This document shows positions 62,719-64,000 of a stretch of DNA of 64,000 nucleotides, one piece after another. The notes under the pieces are model-generated. The model made no database searches. It saw only the letters and a program-made list of their open reading frames with translations, and was not told the DNA's origin. The position numbers were made by a program, and so were the translations under genes. Positions within the stretch are counted from its first letter, which is position 1; every line of letters begins with the position of its first letter. The DNA is from Bacteroidia bacterium (GTDB lineage: Bacteria > Bacteroidota > Bacteroidia > Flavobacteriales > Flavobacteriaceae): positions 332,963-396,962 of the forward strand of contig JAUIAY010000001.1 in NCBI GenBank assembly GCA_030425285.1. The letters are read 5' to 3'.

Positions 62719-64000
62719 ATGAAAAAGATAAATTTAAACATAACGTATGTTTTGCTGTTGGCACTCTTTTTGGGCTTTACAGCTTGTGAAAGTGATGATG
62801 ACTCATCAACTCCTTCCGAAACTTTACCACCTTTAACTACTGGAAGTGCTAATTTTTCAAAATATGTTTCTTTAGGAAACTCTTTGACTTCAGGATATTC
62901 TGATGGTGCTTTATTTAGGGCTGCTCAAGAAAATTCTTTTCCAAATATTTTGGCGCAACAGTTTGCTATGGTTGGAGGAGGCTCCTTTGTACAGCCATTA
63001 ACCAATGACAACTTTGGTGGTTTAGCTTTAGCTGGAAACAGAATTGCAGACCCAAGGCTTGTAACTACTGGTGGTGCTCCTGAACCTCTAGAAGAGGTCA
63101 TTGGCCCTGTGACTGTCACTACTGATATAGCTTTAAACAATCCAATGGGACCATTCAATAACATGGGTGTTCCTGGTGCTAGAAGCTTTCATTTATTGGC
63201 TCCTGGTTACGGAAACATTATGAATTTACCTAATAATGCAAATCCTTATTTTGTTCGAATGACAGGTTCAACACCTGATGCCAGTGTTTTAGAATTGTCA
63301 ATGGCTCAAGCACCTACATTCTTCTCTCTTTGGATAGGAAATAATGATGTTTTGGGATATGCATTATCAGGTGGTGATGGTACAAGTCCAATTACCGACC
63401 AGCCAACATTTGATTTTGCCATATCAACATTAATAACCACTTTAACTTCGCAAGGAGCTCAAGGGGTTGTGGGCAACATTCCTTATGTAACTGATATCGC
63501 GCACTTTACTACAGTGCCTCATAATCCATTAGATCCATCAAATCCAGATTTTGGGCCACAAATCCCAATGTTAAACTCTATATTCGGAGCCTTAAATCAA
63601 GTTTATGTTGCTTTAGGGCAGCCTGATCGTGCAATAGTTTTTTCTGAAACGGAAGCTAGCTCTGTAGTTATTAGAGATGAAAGTTTAACCGACATATCTG
63701 CACAAATTACTGCAGCTCTTAATGCGAGTCCAACTTTCCCTGCTTTTTTAGCGCAATTTGGATTACCTCCTGAAGCCGCTCCATTGGTTGCTGCTTTATT
63801 AGGAAACACTTACGGACAAACTAGACAGGCAACAGCAGAAGATTTATTTGTGCTACCTAGTAGTTCTATAATTGGTGAAGTAAATGAAGATTATGCAGCT
63901 ATTTTAATTGGTCAAGGATTGCCCGCTGCATTAGCTGGACAATTTGCTGTTGAAGGTATCACACTTCCTTTAGTTGATAAATGGGTTCTAATACCAAGCG
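62719..64000 (+). CDS. GDSL/SGNH-hydrolase-like lipoprotein, partial (no stop in window)
   Basis: The frame starts at ATG 62719 and stays open to the right edge (427 complete codons). It encodes a lipoprotein (lipobox FTAC, Cys23) with an Asp/Ser-rich linker. The SGNH block I is written GNSLTSGY with the candidate nucleophile Ser55 (GDSL here is GNSL), and block III is WIGNNDVLGYAL. The remaining catalytic Asp-His block is past the right edge. SGNH enzymes hydrolyse esters of lipids or carbohydrates. The gene lies four bases after the TonB receptor gene, so the two are one transcription unit. It matches a Bacteroidota family annotated as G-D-S-L lipase-like lipoprotein. Confidence 0.8.
   Translation, partial: MKKINLNITYVLLLALFLGFTACESDDDSSTPSETLPPLTTGSANFSKYVSLGNSLTSGYSDGALFRAAQENSFPNILAQQFAMVGGGSFVQPLTNDNFGGLALAGNRIADPRLVTTGGAPEPLEEVIGPVTVTTDIALNNPMGPFNNMGVPGARSFHLLAPGYGNIMNLPNNANPYFVRMTGSTPDASVLELSMAQAPTFFSLWIGNNDVLGYALSGGDGTSPITDQPTFDFAISTLITTLTSQGAQGVVGNIPYVTDIAHFTTVPHNPLDPSNPDFGPQIPMLNSIFGALNQVYVALGQPDRAIVFSETEASSVVIRDESLTDISAQITAALNASPTFPAFLAQFGLPPEAAPLVAALLGNTYGQTRQATAEDLFVLPSSSIIGEVNEDYAAILIGQGLPAALAGQFAVEGITLPLVDKWVLIPS

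Overview
This 64-kb window is chromosomal DNA from a member of the Bacteroidota, almost certainly a marine-type Flavobacteriaceae. The evidence is the low GC content and the many lipoproteins with Asp/Ser-rich tails behind the lipid-modified Cys. Further evidence is a type IX secretion (T9SS) sorting domain, three large SusC-like or iron-type TonB-dependent receptors, and TAnnTTTG-type -7 promoter boxes with little Shine-Dalgarno signal. Families typical of the group also occur (DUF2480, DUF3078, DUF4270, DUF5689, choice-of-anchor B). No rRNA, tRNA, CRISPR, phage or transposase gene was seen.

Layout. (1) Position 1-38 holds the first codons of a leftward gene (thiL-like). (2) Positions 205-7537 form a tight six-gene operon of exported proteins: three choice-of-anchor B (LVIVD beta-propeller) paralogues, a seven-repeat lipoprotein, an MbnP-family protein and a di-heme MbnH/cytochrome-c-peroxidase-like protein. 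(3) Positions 7645-14859 hold the SUF iron-sulfur assembly cluster (iscA/sufA-like, sufB, a small lipoprotein, sufC, sufD, sufS, a META lipoprotein, sufE, a DUF59 protein). An ABC exporter, DUF2480 and DUF3078 genes follow. (4) hflX, convergent with the preceding block, ends at 18318. (5) Positions 19634-26104 hold two endonuclease/exonuclease/phosphatase (EEP) family enzymes, one without and one with a signal peptide. They flank a DUF5689 lipoprotein and a TonB receptor. (6) Positions 26175-29252 hold a small membrane protein and a second TonB receptor.

(7) Positions 29417-36634 (minus strand) hold pgi, an M23 peptidase lipoprotein, tryptophan 2,3-dioxygenase, DUF3108, hppD and hmgA, giving aromatic amino acid catabolism and envelope genes. 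A structured intergenic repeat sits between hppD and hmgA. (8) A type Vd-like patatin/Omp85 protein and uvrC follow. Diverging from them is a rimB/rimK/aspartoacylase/5-FCL operon that looks like a peptide-tag writer/eraser set. (9) lspA, an adhesin-like protein, a DksA/TraR protein and ileS come next, then a 59-residue small membrane protein and radA. (10) Two tandem alpha/beta-hydrolase-fold paralogues have lost the nucleophile serine. (11) A panC-panD-flippase operon is followed by a divergent operon of a half-length glycogen synthase, a DUF4270 lipoprotein and glmS. (12) A third TonB receptor is paired with a GDSL-type lipoprotein that runs off the right edge.

The best candidate for an under-described system is the 205-7537 operon. 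It couples an MbnP/MbnH pair with four predicted beta-propeller partners, all exported. Secondary candidates are the nuclease/TonB locus, the RimK cluster, and the serine-less hydrolase pair.
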